Positions 32,961 through 46,355 of a stretch of DNA of 64,000 bases are shown here, one piece after another (positions within the stretch are counted from its first letter, which is position 1; each line of letters starts with the position of its first letter). The DNA is from Clusia tigrina (taxonomy: Eukaryota > Arthropoda > Insecta > Diptera > Clusiidae), in NCBI GenBank assembly GCA_920105625.2, contig OV050032.1:199213291-199277290 (forward strand). Reading direction: 5' to 3'. Made by a program: the position numbers and the translations under genes. Below the pieces are notes generated by a model. It saw only the letters and a list, made by a program, of their open reading frames with translations, was not told where the DNA came from and made no database searches.

Positions 32961-33890
32961 CCCTCAATCTCCCCAACCGATTTCAATCGTTAATTTGCCT
33001 ATAATTTTATATTGTCTGCTGGGCGTATTCACATGCATATAAATGCATACTTTAGGCTCATCATTTTTGTTCAGTGTATTTATTTCGGTTCAATTGCTCG
33101 GCGTGTTTTCGCGTCTATCTGCAAAATTCGACAATCGGCTTCTTTTTCAACCAACCCAGCAGCGTTAAACTTGTTTTGGTTGCTTTTATCAAATTTCCAT
33201 TCTTTGTTGTCATTCCATTGAATTTTGTGTGCTTGTCTCCTATTCCTCCCCTCCGCCCTGCCGCTTCATATTTCGGGTTCATTGCCAAAAGGTGATTGGA
33301 ATTCAAAGTAAAACGATTTCAGACAAAGCAAACATTTTTGATGGCTGCAGACGAACGACAAAGAGAAATGGAATTGCGGCAAAGATTTTCAACGTTTCTA
33401 TACACGGATACTTGGAATACCAAGTACAGCAAATATATTTACATCGGTCTTTACTAGTATCTATGAAGAAATCCTCCGCCTGGCTTTCATGATCTTTGTT
33501 CTTAGTCAAATCCCACTTAAACCTTTCCAATCCTGTCTGCATCGTCAGGGAATTTGAAGGCTTTGGACTAGAGGGGTGCAATTATGCTGAAGAGAGAATT
33601 GACATCTCCTGGAATCCATTCTCTTTGATATGAATTATTGTGTATAAGAAAAAAATAACACTACAATTGCTCAAATTTGGCCTCCGCTAGGATAGTCTTC
33701 TCTTCCGAGTGGAAAGCTTAAACGACGAGCTGGACACCCATGTGCGAACACCGACATTTGAACAATTGAGAGGAATTGGGGAGACCTTTCCTTGTGGAAC
33801 CCGACGACGTCTACCGACAACTGAGGAGTAGATTTTCTATTTTCTTGTTCTCCTTTTGAACCATTTTCTTAACTTTAGTTATAGTGATGG
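32961..33890. other. Intron 1 stretch, nothing recognised
   Basis: AT-rich, apparently single-copy. The open frames at 33012-33581 on both strands overlap each other and show no family likeness. Confidence 0.5.
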
Positions 33891-34870
33891 GGGAATTATC
33901 GGTACCGGTGAGTTGGCTGTAGCGACCTCTTAGTCACCATTACAGACAGCAGCCCACCTCTGAGTCTAACTAGCTTTGGTTTCTGTTGACTTCAGTTACT
34001 GGTTACTTTCGTTAGTGATTAATTTGGTTTGTGCTTACTTTGTTACTGGTGACTTTGGTTCTGATAACTTTGGTAACTAGTGACTTGGGTTAGCAGATAC
34101 TTTCGGTGGTTACTTTCACTACCTGTGAACTTGGTTTGAGGTTACTTTGGTTACAAGTGACTTTGGTTATGATTACTTTGGTTACTGGTAACTGGGTTAG
34201 TGGTTACTTTCATTACCGGTGCATTTTGTGTGTGGTTACTTTCATTACTGGTGAGTTTGTTTTGTGGTTATTTTGTTAATGGTGACTTTGATTGTGATTA
34301 GTTTGGTTACTGGTGACTAAGTTAGTAGTTACTTCCATTGCTGGTGAATTTGGTTTGTGGTTAATTTGACTACAGGTTGTGATTACTTTGGTTACTGGTA
34401 ACTGGGTTAGTAGCTACTTTCATTACTAGTGCATTTGGTGTGTGGTTACTTTGTTACTGGTGACTTTGGTTATGATTACTGTGGTAACTAGTGACTTTGG
34501 ATAGTGGTTACTTTGGTTTCTGTTAACTGGTTAATAGTTCGGTGGTTAGTTTCATTACTAGTGAATTTGGTTTATGGATACTTTGGTTATTGGTGTCATT
34601 GATTATGATTACTTTGGTAACTAGTGACTTGGGTTAGCAGATACTTTCAGTGGTTACTTCCATTATCGGTGAAGTTGGTTTGGGATTACTTTGGTTATAA
34701 GTGACTTTGGTTATGATTAATTTGGTTACTGGTGACTAGGTTTGTGGTTACTTTCATTACTCGTGAATTAGGTTTATGGTTACTTTGGTTACTGACGGCA
34801 TTGATTATGATTACTTTGGTAACTAGTGACATTGGTTAGCGGATACTTTCGGTGGTTACTTTCACTTCGA
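33890..34870. repeat. Degenerate TGGTTACTTTGGTTACTGGT array
   Basis: Dozens of degenerate units of about 17-20 bp related to GGTTACTTTGGTTACTGGTG, with ACTTTCATTAC and GATTATGATTACTTTGG variants. Longer blocks (for example GGTAACTAGTGACTTGGGTTAG) recur at 34063 and 34615, which suggests a superimposed unit of several hundred bp. Confidence 0.88.
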
Positions 34871-35387
34871 CTGACATTAGATTGAGAGAGCTTGAACGAC
34901 GGGTCATATGAGCGGATTTTTAAGTCTTCTCCAAGACATTCTTTGCTCTTTAGCACAAAACAATCCACCTTCCAGGCCACTACAAGCCGAAGGGGGGGGC
35001 ATGGAAAATGCATTCAAATTAGTTCTCAACATTCTAAATAACGGCTCAATAAATTCGAGTCTGTTCCAAAAGTGAATATCCATCAAGTGGTGCTCCCTCA
35101 CTGCTCCCCAAGTGGCGCCAAGTGACCAAAATAGATGCGTTCTTCCAGTGTGGGCACATTTAAGCGCATGCATTCATCAATGCCTAATCAGCCGAGCCAA
35201 CCAATTAGAAAATTGGTCTATAAATATCGAAATTAGGAGGCTGGTAATGAGAACAGCAACAGCAGCAGAGAAAATAAGGCACACAAAATTCAGTGATAAT
35301 AAAAACACCCTTAACTAAATGAAACTACCCCCCGCACACGCTTCGGGTAAACAGCAACCGTTGTTTTGGGTGATTTATGACCAAATG

Positions 35388-35430
<43 letters not shown>

Positions 35431-36315
35431 CCAGCTGGAAATCACATACAAATATATCTGGCTGAGCTGTTGCATGACCCGTGAACAGAGACACGAGTTG
35501 TCAAAACTGACAACTTTATGACCTCAGGGACTCAAGGACTGGTGGAAAACCAAGGCTCAGGTAATGCCGAACGCAGGTTAGAACATATTTAGTGTTTAGT
35601 TGTCAACGGTTGTGTCTCAGGTCCATTGTCTCAAGGGGCAGGAGTATGAAATTGCTCATGTTTCGATGAGCCAGAGACAGAGAGAGGTTAACCTTTCAGG
35701 GAAGTCTTTTAAACGCCACATTTGCAACGGGCCCAAGGTCGTTCGAAGAACACAGTTTGGAAAAATTGGCCCTAACATTGTTCGCACCTGACTGTAGGGT
35801 GCGTGGCACAGTGAGTGCGATAGAGACAGCCTGCTTGGAGTTTTTAACTTTGCAAGCGTACGTGAACCTGGCCATAATTATCAGCCAAGCTTATTCATTT
35901 CCTACTGGGGTCAGTGGTTTTTCGTGTATGTGTTTGTGTGTGTGTGTGTGTGTTGTACAGGTAAGATACGGATGCGTGTGGCAGAGTCCTCTTCTGGTTG
36001 CCCTCGGCTTAGAAAATTACACAGTGCCGGAACAAATTTGTTTACAACCAACAAAAAATACAAAATAAATTGGAAATAATAATAATAAAAAATTGTCACT
36101 AAATAGAGTCACCTCCCAGAATCTCTTGGTAACGCTCAGTACATGCACACACACATTCAGACCTGCCCAGTGGCACCACAATGAAGGCCTTTATCAGCAC
36201 AAGTATTTATCTTTGTTTTTGTTTTTATTTGGAAATTATTCGTAAATACCTCAAAAATACGTTTTTTGTTGTTTGCTTTTAACATTGCTGCAGACTACGT
36301 GCCTGCCCAGTAGGA
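34871..36315. other. Intron 1 stretch with a (CA)n microsatellite
   Basis: A (CA)n run of about 19 units at 35391-35428 and a short (GT)n at 35935-35953. The minus-strand frame 35173-34904 has no recognisable domain. No gene is called. Confidence 0.5.
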
Positions 36316-36487
36316 ATGTGGCAACCCGGGCTTCTGGCAATGGAACAACACTCAGCATCCATTACTAGAGACCTTTTCAAGAAGATCTCCTACTGTAGCT
36401 GTTGTGGCAACCCGGGCTTCTGGCAATGGAACAACACTCAGCATCCATTACAAGAGACCTTTTCAAGAAGATCTCCTACTGTAGCTG
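36316..36487. repeat. 86-bp direct duplication
   Basis: GTGGCAACCCGGGCTTCTGG begins at 36317 and again 86 bp later. The two copies are virtually identical over their full length, differing by ACTAGAG against ACAAGAG, so the duplication is recent. Confidence 0.95.
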
Positions 36488-36689
36488 TTGGATACTGAAG
36501 CGGGTCACGCATCAAATGACTTTCAAATTTAATGGAAACAGAACTCTAAACTTTGGCAGGGGAAAAATCATACCTGGCAAAGCTATAAAAGATGTCAGTT
36601 CGTCACTTATGTAATTGCTTGCGTTATTGAAGATTTTGTGTCCATTCATGGGTGTGGACTCACGATAATCCAGTAATCCATTACCCCTG

Positions 36690-38390
36690 AATCCATTATA
36701 TTTTTAAGTGATTGTCTGAAGTACTTTGAACTCATGAAGTCCTTTTAAGTTATGAAATCATATCAAGTCATGCAGTTATTAGCAGTCCTTTATACTCATG
36801 AAATCATTTCAAATCATGAAATCGTTTTCAGTGATGAAGTCATGAAATTATTTTAATCTATGAAATCATATGAAATCATGATGTCCTGGGAAATCATGAA
36901 ATCATTTAAACTCATTAAATTATTAGAAGTTCTTTTAAGTTATGAAAACATTTCAAGTCAAGAAGTCGTTACAAGTCATGAAGTCCTTTGTATTAATGAA
37001 ACCATTCAGGTCATGAAGTCATTAGAAGTCCTTTGAACTCATGCATTCATGAATTGAAGTCATTAATTAATTAAATCATTTCAAGTGATGAAGTCATGAA
37101 TTATTTTTAGGCCATAAAGTCATGAGAAATCATGAAGCCCTTTGAAATCATGAACTCATTTAATTCATGAAGTCATTAGAAGTCTTTTGAAGTCAAGAAA
37201 TCATTTCAAGCCATGAAGTCATTAAAGGTCATTAGAAGTTCTTGGAAATAATGAAATTATATCAAGTCATGCACTCATTAGAAATCCTTTGAACTCATGA
37301 AATCATTGCAAGTCATGCAGTCATTAGAAGTCATGAAGTCCTTTGTATTAATGAGATCATTTCAAGTCATAAAGTCATTAAAAGTTGTTTGAATTCATGC
37401 ATTCAGGAATTGATGTCATAAATTCAAGAAATTATTTCAAGTGATGAAGGCATGAAATTTTTTTAGGCCATGAATTCATGAGAAATCATGAAGTTCTTGG
37501 AAATCATGTAATCATTTAAACTCATGAAGTCATTAGAAGTCCTTTGAACTCATGAAATCATTTCAAGTCATGAAATCATTAGAAGCCATGAAGTCCTTTG
37601 TATTAATGAAATCATTTCAAGTGATGAAGTCATTAGAGGTAATTAGAAGTCCTTTGATCTCATGTATTCATGAATTGAAGTCATGAATTCATGAAATCAT
37701 TTCAAGTGATGAAGTCATGAAATTTTTGTAGGCCATAAAGTCGTGAGAAATCATGAAGCCGTTTGAAATCATGGAATTATTTAAACTCATGGAGTCCTTA
37801 GAAGTCCTTTGAACTCATGAAATCATTTCAAGTCATGAAGTCATCAGAAGACCTTTGAAGTCATGAAATCATTTCAAGTCATGAAATCATTAGAAGCCAT
37901 GAAGTCCTTTGTATTAAAGAAATCATTTCAAGTGATGAAGTCATTAGAGGTCATTAGAAGTCCTTTGAACTCATGTATTCATGAATTGAAGTAATGAATT
38001 TATGAAATCATTTCAAGTGATGAAGTCATGAAATTTTTTTTTAGGCCATAAACTCATGAGAAATCATGAATCCGTTTGAAATCATGGAATTATTTAAACT
38101 CATGGAGTCTTTAGAAGTCCGTTGAAATCAAGAAATCATTTCAAGTCATGAAGTCATCAGAAGACCTTTGAAGTCATGAAATCATTTCAAGTCATGAAGT
38201 CATTAGAAGTCCTTTGAAGCCAAGAAATCATTTCAAGTCATGAAGTCATCAAAAGTGGTGAAGTCATTTGTATTAATGAAATTCAAGTCAGGATGTCATT
38301 GTATTCAATGAAGTCCTTTGAAGCTATGGAATTAATTTCAGTTATGAAGTTATTTGTATGTATTGCAATCATTCAACTTTTTCTAAGCTA
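36690..38390. repeat. AAGTCATTAGAAGTC / ATCATTTCAAGTC array with about 300-bp super-unit
   Basis: Degenerate units of about 15-17 bp (ATGAAGTCATTAGAAGTCC, GAAATCATTTCAAGTCATG) are arranged in a longer period. The rare landmark AGGCCATAAAGTCATGAG recurs near 37110, 37465, 37730 and 38043, so the super-unit is about 270-355 bp. No coding capacity is visible. Confidence 0.88.
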
Positions 38391-38570
38391 TTTAAATTAC
38401 TTAAACAAGTAAATGTTGATTTATTGAAGGCCAGCAGACCAGCTTAGCGATTCCCTGTATAAGTTCTCGTATTCTTCTATAGCTGAGATGCCCTCGAAAT
38501 GGACAGCGGGACTACCATGAGCACATCCTTCAATATAAATACTGAAATAATCAGCAGCTAAATCAGCCCC

Positions 38571-38668
38571 TTACCGGTGATAGTAGCACCCCTGCTAGAA
38601 GACCTTCAGTGACAGTAGCACCCCTGCTAGAAGACCTTCAGTGACAGTAGCACCCCTGCTAGAAGAAC
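38571..38668. repeat. 32-bp repeat, three copies
   Basis: GTGACAGTAGCACCCCTGCT plus AGAAGACCTTCA, three times at 32-bp spacing. Confidence 0.95.
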
Positions 38669-39360
38669 TTCCAAAATAAGTGATCTTGGATGTGCTTCAG
38701 GGAGAAGTGAAGCAAGGAGCTGGAAACGACTCATAAACTATTCTGGTCCTTACTTGAGTAATAACTAATGTTCGACAATACAAGAAAATGGAGTCCTTAT
38801 AACGAAACTCTTGTCATAATCCAGAAATTCAACTCTATTCTTGTTTTCAAGTTCTCTGTTCTCTTGTTGATTCTCTACACCATGATCTCTCAGGTCGCGA
38901 GGCTCTTTTAGCCTACCAAATAATAATAATTCTCTCACTTGCCAAAGCAGTACATGTTCGGGCCTATCGCAGACATTACCTTGGATTTGAATCGAACTCA
39001 AAGACGGAAGTGAAAATTCTACGCCGCTTTTGTTGTTAATTCTATGTAAATCCGAGGGATGCAGAGGGGGAGAGAAAAAACTCACAAACTCATATTCTTA
39101 TGATGATTCCGAGTTCAGTTCAACAGTTCTGGAAATGGTGTTTTAGATTACATGCCAATATTTGTATTGAACAGGTGGGTAAAAAATGCTTCCTTGAATT
39201 CAAGAAAATGTTTACTTTAACCCACAATCGCCAAGGCAATAGTTCTCACAAGGTCTTGCTACCAGTTCCACTTCCGACTGGGTATGCGTGTATACTTGTA
39301 TACGTGTGAGGGTGTGTGGGTGTGTGGGTTGGTGGGTTGGTGGGTTTGTGTATTAGAACC
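38669..39360. other. Intron 1 stretch, nothing recognised
   Basis: The minus-strand frame 39085-38765 and others show no known domain. A short GTGTGGGTTGGTGGGTTGG tract lies near 39310-39345. Confidence 0.5.
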
Positions 39361-39900
39361 ACACAGTAGCACGGGCTTATTCACTCACATTGTGGCCGTA
39401 TTCCAACTTGGCTCAGTCGATCACTCGTCGTTCTCTTCCGGCTATCAAGCGTAGTTCTGGTTCTCTCTCGCCACTGCCTGGTGGCAAGAGAGAGACTGGT
39501 CTTGCCAGCGAGAGTGTGGTTGACAGATTTCTTTCCTGATTGTGTGATCTTCCCACGTGTACTACTCAGTTCGACGCTGGGAGTGCTACCGACTATCGTA
39601 AACGCTTGAAGCGTATTGTAAGTGAATGAATCAAAAGACGGAGATAAGCGGAGGCTTTATTTTTATTATGTCGTATAGTTAGTTTATGTTTATAGTTCAT
39701 TTATTTATACGAGACGAAGATTTTTATAATTGTGACACTGTGTGAACAATTTTATATAATTTTTTTTTAATTACAATTTACACTTGAGTAGAAGTTATTT
39801 TATTGGCCAATTAAGCAATTCACGGTTTGTTGTGACTGTGACGTTCGCAGCGCGGCATTAAGATGGCCCCCACCGGCCATTTTTCACAGTTGAGGATGCT
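39361..39900. other. Possible solo LTR or other terminal repeat
   Basis: This block has an LTR-like build: a GC-rich start with an imperfect hairpin (CTCTCTCGCCAC against GTGGCAAGAGAG, about 39464-39493), then AT-rich DNA with a polyA-like region, then CGTTCGCAGCGCGGCATTAA near 39842-39861. I could not find a flanking direct repeat, primer-binding site or second copy, so the call is tentative. Confidence 0.25.
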
Positions 39901-40346
39901 GAGCAAATTCCACGGGAGGATATTTTCACCTGCTTCGAATGAGGGAGGATGGGCGAGCCCCGCCGTTGGGACTATAAGAGCTCAATAAGAGGACAAGAGC
40001 GTCGCAGTTCTACATGAACAACTATTGAATTTGTGGGTAACATACCCCACAAGCTCGTCCAGGATCATGTTCAGTACAAGTTTCAGTGAAAGCGAACAAA
40101 ATCCCATTCCTACAGAGTATCTGAAGCTACCAGGTTTTACTTTTGACCTGCTACCACGGTGGTAGCATCAGTCAAAGTGCTGCGTTCGGACTTTTGTTGT
40201 TTTGCTCCTGGGCCACGCCAGTGCTTGGTTTGTACGTGACCTCTTTATATTTGAAATTTCGAAGACAATATCTTTGGAGAGTTTGTTCTTCCTATTCAGG
40301 AATGAAAAAGAACGAACCACAGCCCGTATTTCTCCTATAGAAACCT
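39901..40346. other. Unassigned sequence before the 47-bp satellite
   Basis: Contains ACCACGGTGGTAGCATC and otherwise nothing recognised. It may belong to the preceding terminal-repeat-like block. Confidence 0.35.
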
Positions 40347-42757
40347 CAATATATGTTGATTATATCGAACCTAATACCATTATATATGGACCTCAATATA
40401 TGTTGATTATATCGAACCTAATACCAGTCTATATGGACCTCAATATATGTTGCCTATATCGAACCTAATACCAGTATACTCGTATATGGACCTCAATATA
40501 TGTTGATTATATCGAACCTAATACCAGTATGTATGGACCTCAATATATGTTGATTATATCGAACCTAATACCAGAATGTATGGACCTCAATATATGTTGA
40601 TTATATCGAACCTAATACCAGTCTATATGGACCTCAATATATGTTGATTATATCGAACCTAATACCAGTCTATATGGACCTCAATATATGTTGCCTATAT
40701 CGAACCTAATACCAGTATACTCGTATATGGACCTCAATATATGTTGATTATATCGAACCTAATACCAGTATGTATGGACCTCAATATATGTTGATTATAT
40801 CGAACCTAATACCAGAATGTATGGACCTCAATATATGTTGATTATATCGAACCTAATACCAGTATATATGGACCTCAATATATGTTGATTATATCGAACC
40901 TAATACCAGTCTATATGGACCTCAATATATGTTGCCTATATCGAACCTAATACCAGTATACTCGTATATGGACCTCAATATATGTTGATTATATCGAACC
41001 TAATACCAGTATGTATGGACCTCAATATATGTTGATTATATCGAACCTAATACCAGAATGTATGGACCTCAATATATGTTGATTATATCGAACCTAATAC
41101 CAGTATATATGGACCTCAATATATGTTGATTATATCGAACCTAATACCAGTATATATGGACCTCAATATATGTTGATTATATCGAACCTAATACCAGTAT
41201 ATATGGACCTCAATATATGTTGATTATATCGAACCTAATACCAGTATGTATGGTCCTCAATATATGTTGATTATATCGAACCTAATACCAGTATGTATGG
41301 TCCTCAATATATGTTGATTATATCGAACCTAATACCAGTATATATGGACCTCAATATATGTTGATTATATCGAACCTAATACCATTATATATGGACCTCA
41401 ATATATGTTGATTATATCGAACCTAATACCAGTCTATATGGACCTCAATATATGTTGCCTATATCGAACCTAATACCAGTATACTCGTATATGGACCTCA
41501 ATATATGTTGATTATATCGAACCTAATACCAGTATGTATGGACCTCAATATATGTTGATTATATCGAACCTAATACCAGAATGTATGGACCTCAATATAT
41601 GTTGATTATATCGAACCTAATACCAGTATATATGGACCTCAATATATGTTGATTATATCGAACCTAATACCAGTCTATATGGACCTCAATATACGTTGCC
41701 TATATCGAACCTAATACCAGTATACTCGTATATGGACCTCAATATATGTTGATTATATCGAACCTAATACCCGTATATATGGACCTCAATATATGTTTAT
41801 TATATAGAACCTAATACCAGTATGTATGGACTTCAATATATGTTGATTATATCGAACCTAATACCAGTATGTATGGACCTCAATATATATTGATTATATC
41901 GAACCTAATACCAGTATATATGGACCTCAATATATGTTGATTATATCGAACCTAATACCAGTATATATGGACCTCAATATATGTTGATTATATCGAACCT
42001 AATACCAGTATATATGGACCTCAATATATGTTGATTATATCGAACCTAATACCAGTATGTATGGTCCTCAATATATGTTGATTATATCGAACCTAATACC
42101 AGTATATATGGACCTCAATATATGTTGATGATATCGAACCTAATACCAGTATATATGGACCTCAATATATGTTGATTATATCGAACCTAATACCCGTATA
42201 TATGGACCTCAATATATGTTGATTATATCGAACCTAATACCAGTATATATGGACCTCAATATATGTTGATTATATCGAACCTAATACCAGTATATATGGA
42301 CCTCAATATATGTTGATTATGTCGAACCTAATACCCGTATATATGGATCTCAATATATGTTGATTATATCGAACCTAATACCAGTATGTATGGTCCTCAA
42401 TATATGTTGATTATATCGAACCTAATACCAGTATATATGGACCTCAATATATGTTGATGATATCGAACCTAATACCAGTATATATGGACCTCAATATATG
42501 TTGATTATATCGAACCTAATACCCGTATATATGGATCTCAATATATGTTGATTATATCGAACCTAATACCAGTATGTATGGTCCTCAATATATGTTGATT
42601 ATATCGAACCTAATACCAGTATGTATGATCCTCAATATATGTTGTTTATATCGAACCTAATACCAGTAGATATGGACCTCAATATATTTTGATTATATCG
42701 AACCTAATACCAGCATATACGCACCTCAATGTATGTTGTTTATATCCAACCTCTCCA
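40347..42757. repeat. 47-bp satellite, about 50 copies, with 241-bp higher-order units
   Basis: The monomer contains GGACCTCAATATATGTTG, ATTATATCGAACCTAATACC and AGTAT. Most monomers are 47 bp. A 53-bp variant carries an ACTCGT insert. The rare variant GTTGCCTATATCG marks positions 40451, 40692, 40933, 41456 and 41697. The spacings are 241, 241, 523 and 241, and 241 equals four 47-bp monomers plus one 53-bp monomer. The interval of 523 equals 241 plus six plain monomers. From about 41840 onward, the array is dominated by plain monomers. It lies within transporter intron 1. Confidence 0.96.
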
Positions 42758-43734
42758 CCGCTTTCAAATCTAACTACATCTATTGAGGTAGAGTTAGCTA
42801 CAGAAGATTCCAGCAGTCTATCAAAAGCAGGCATAATTAGACGCGTTGACTTGATGCAATAAAATCCCTAGGTCTTTAAACTCAACGCCGATCTTATCGT
42901 ATCCTAAATGGTTGCCCAACCAGTCCATTATCTATTTATAAACTGGCAAGTTTTGTGCTCCGGTGTCTGTTCCACTGTGAATTTAGTGGTGGGATTTGCG
43001 GGTCCTCTGCCTAACATTATTGGCAGAACACTCGTGTATATTCCTAATTGATCCCATTTTGTATATGAATAGCCCGAATTTGATTAGATAAAAGAGATAG
43101 TCAGGTACTGGAAATGCGTGCTGCTGCTGTTGTCGTTGTTATTGTTGTTTTAGCCTTCTGAATGTCACGCGACCTAATTAGCTCGCACATTCTATATATC
43201 TATATAGAATATATATGTATATCTAAACAAATAAGCACAGTTTCTGTTTGCCTTATCTTTTTTGTGGAGGTATGTGAAGTGTACTAATAACTGAATGAAC
43301 TATTTTGGTACACTACAAAAAGGGGCGTAGAAATGATTGATTGTCCTTCACATAATTTACTTCGAACAATTGATGGATCAATACATTTCGCTCGAAAACG
43401 AGTCTGAAGCGAAGCTTTGGGTACTCAAGATTCCTAGTTTTCCAGTTGGCTCTGACTTTTCGCTCATCAAAGCTCTGATATACATAATCAAATCATCAAA
43501 TTTCTGATAAAATCTCTAATATCACATCTGACATTGTCTCTGGGAGATTCTGTCATAGTTTTCTGAAATGGTTTCTGATATCGACTTTGACAAGTTCTCT
43601 GGTATCTTTTCGGAAATGGGTTTTCAGATATTATCTCACATATTGTTTTGGATATCATCTCTGAAATTGAAATGGTTTTTGGCATCATATCTTATATTGT
43701 TCTGGGCATCATCTTTGATATTGAAAGGACATCA
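42758..43734. other. Intron 1 stretch leading into TCTGATATC-rich repeats
   Basis: No gene recognised. From about 43480 the sequence becomes a degenerate mixture of TCTGATATCAT-like motifs that grades into the 21-bp array. An inverted pair, TCTATATATC/TATATAGAATATATA, lies near 43190-43215. Confidence 0.5.
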
Positions 43735-44020
43735 TATCTCATCATTTTGACATCATATCTCATCATCTTTACATCATATCTCATCATCTTGACATCATAT
43801 CTTATTATTTTGAGATCATATCTCATCATATCTCATCATTTTGACATCATATCTCATCATCTTGACATCATATCTCATCATTTTCTCATCATATCTCATC
43901 ATTTTCTTATCATATCTCATCAATTTGATACCATATCTCATAATTTTGACATCATATCTCATCAGTTTGACAACATATCTCATCATTTTGACATCATATC
44001 TCATATTGGTTTGGACATCT
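43735..44020. repeat. 21-bp tandem repeat (ACATCATATCTCATCATTTTG)
   Basis: About 13 units of a 21-bp sequence beginning ACATCATATCTCATCATTTT. Divisibility by three leaves open frames (IIS-HHFD or MRYDVKM types) on both strands, which are not genes. Confidence 0.94.
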
Positions 44021-44229
44021 TCTCTGATACTGCCTCTGAAAAGATTTTGATATCATCTTGGATATCTTATATAATATCCACTCTGAAATTGTGACTTATA
44101 CAGTGATATCTTTTCTGACATCGTTATGGATATGCAGTCTGAAATTGCCTTTGAAATGATTTCATCTTTGATATCCTCTTTGGAGTGGGTTCACATATCC
44201 TCTAGGAAATCGTCTCTCATATCTTCTTT

Positions 44230-44670
44230 GATATCTTCTCTGATACCTTCTCTGTTACTGTCTCTGATATCTCTTCTAATATAGTCTCTGATATATCTTC
44301 TGATATATCCTTTAATATAGTCTCTCATACCTCTTCTAGTATAGTCTCTGATATCACTTCTAATATAGTCTCTGATATCTCTTCTAACATAGTCTATGAT
44401 ACCTCTTTTAATATAGTCTCTGATATCTCTTCTAATATAGTGTCTGATATCCCTTCTAGTATAGTATCTGTTATCTCTTCTAATATAGTCTCTGATACCT
44501 CTTCTAATATAGTCTCTGATATCTCTTCTAATATAGTCTCTGATATCTCTTCTTATATAGTCTCTGATATATCTTCTAATATAGTCTCTGATATCTCTTC
44601 TAATATAGTCTCTCATACCTCTTCTAATATTGTCTCTGATATCTTTTCCAATATAGTCTCTGAATCGTTT
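44230..44670. repeat. 24-bp tandem repeat (TCTCTGATATCTCTTCTAATATAG)
   Basis: About 18 units of TCTCTGATATCTCTTCTAAT plus ATAG. The repeat keeps open 8-residue periodic frames on both strands (SDISSNIV on plus, RDYIRRDI on minus). The neighbouring 21-bp array shares the GATATC/CATATC core, so both could derive from one ancestral sequence. Confidence 0.95.
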
Positions 44671-46222
44671 CTGAATTGGTGTCTAAAATTCTCTCGCACG
44701 TCTTCTCGTCATTATCTCTGAAAGGATTCTGATATTTTCTCTGACTTCTTATGTTCTTTCTCTTGGACACATTCTCGCTTCTGATATGGTCCCTGAAATG
44801 GGATCTGGGATCATCTCGGGAACCTTCTCTGATAAAGCCTTTGAAAGGATCTCTGCTGTCTTAATAATCACCTGCAAAATCTATTCTGATATCGTCTTTG
44901 AAATGCTCGTTGACATTGTCTTTAACATCATCTACTATTACGGGATCGCGTTCCAGTTGCTTATCCTTAAATCATGTTTCCTATAACATTTGCGGGGGTG
45001 GTAGTCAACAGTTTTGGGGTCCCTCATCCGATGCTTCTTTAACTTTTTCACTGAAACGGGGTTTTCCGTGGCGGCTTCCAAGCACAGTGCACAACCCTCA
45101 ACTGGGCAGTTTTTTATTGGGTGGTGGTATCTAGCTTCGGGGTAGGGACCTATAGTACTCCTCCGCCACCGTACCTACAGTGCGAGTCCCCACCTGACCC
45201 ACCCTCTTTAATGACTTAACCCTTAAACCGAGTATGACAGAGTGGGCTCACCAAAGCTCCCTCTCTCGTTAGGCCTGCGACAGGTAAATTTCCAGAAGTG
45301 CTGAAATATTTCTCCGTTGACTTTTGAAAGAGTTGATTATGCGGTTTTTATAGGAACGTTTAAACAAAAGTCTTGCTAACTGAAAGTAAAACAAAAAGAG
45401 ACCGAAACACTTCCGCACATTGAGGCAAATAATGCAATTAAGCAAACTCGATCAACGATACATAAAAAGAAGGGAAAAAGTTCGGCAACTCCAAATTCCA
45501 AACCTAAGAAGAATTGTAGTGGAAACTTGACAAAACCAGAGAACTTATTTCCAGACGGAACTAGCGGGGAGCTTGGGAGCACGGGTTATCACCGACTGCA
45601 GCAGCTGTGCTAACACTGCAGACAAAGAGAGTCACGCATTCGGATACATTTCTAGGCCAGTGCGTGTGATGGTGTTCCACTCGAAAGAGTGTCCGCACCG
45701 GCCGAAAGGGTGAAGTTGCACTTTGGTTCGTGGCGCGGCGTCTTTCATTAAATTTCGATTTCTTCTTTGAGTTCAAGGTTTAAGTTAATGAAGAGGAGAA
45801 TAATTATTTATAATTATTATTATTATTTTCGAAGTTTATTTAAATAATAATTTATAAGAACAAAAGAATACTTTTTGTTGTTATTATTCAAGTTTTTCTC
45901 ATAATAAATGACGAGAATTTTTCTCATAATAAATCAAAAGAATTTTCAAGTATTTCTTTTTAATAGTATTATTATTAAAGTTTATTAACATAATTAATGA
46001 TGAGAACAAACAAAAGAATAATTTTCGTGATGAGAATTTTAGTACCTCAAATTCTCAATTGTTTGCTTCCAATGCTTTCTTATTTCAATATTTTGTACGA
46101 ATGTTTGCTTTTAAAAGGGATTCTAAGTGTGGAAAATTACAAATATTGTGTGTGCGTGAGTGTTTGTTTGTGTGTGTGTGTGTGTGTGTGACTAATCATA
46201 TTTTATTATAGGATTATCTATT
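44671..46222. other. Intron 1 stretch, GC-richer block and AT-rich block
   Basis: The segment 44990-45290 is GC-rich and looks like mobile-element sequence (CAGTTTTGGGGTCCCTCATC, GGTAGGGACCTATAGTACTCC) but is not assignable. The segment 45790-46135 is very AT-rich. A (TG)n run lies at 46169-46189. No gene is recognised. Confidence 0.4.
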
Positions 46223-46355
46223 CAGTTCACCACTCAGTTCACCACTCTGTTCACCACTCAGTTCACCACTCAGTTCACCACTCAGTTCAACACTCACTTC
46301 ACCACTCAGTTCACCACTCAGTTCACCACTCCCTACACCACTCACTTCACCACTG
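46223..46355. repeat. 12-bp tandem repeat (CAGTTCACCACT)
   Basis: About 11 copies of CAGTTCACCACT with CTG, CAC and CCC variants. Confidence 0.95.

Noticed and set aside
40347..42757. CRISPR-like array of regular repeats
   Set aside because: The units are contiguous satellite monomers with no unique spacers, no cas genes, and the surroundings are an insect nuclear intron.
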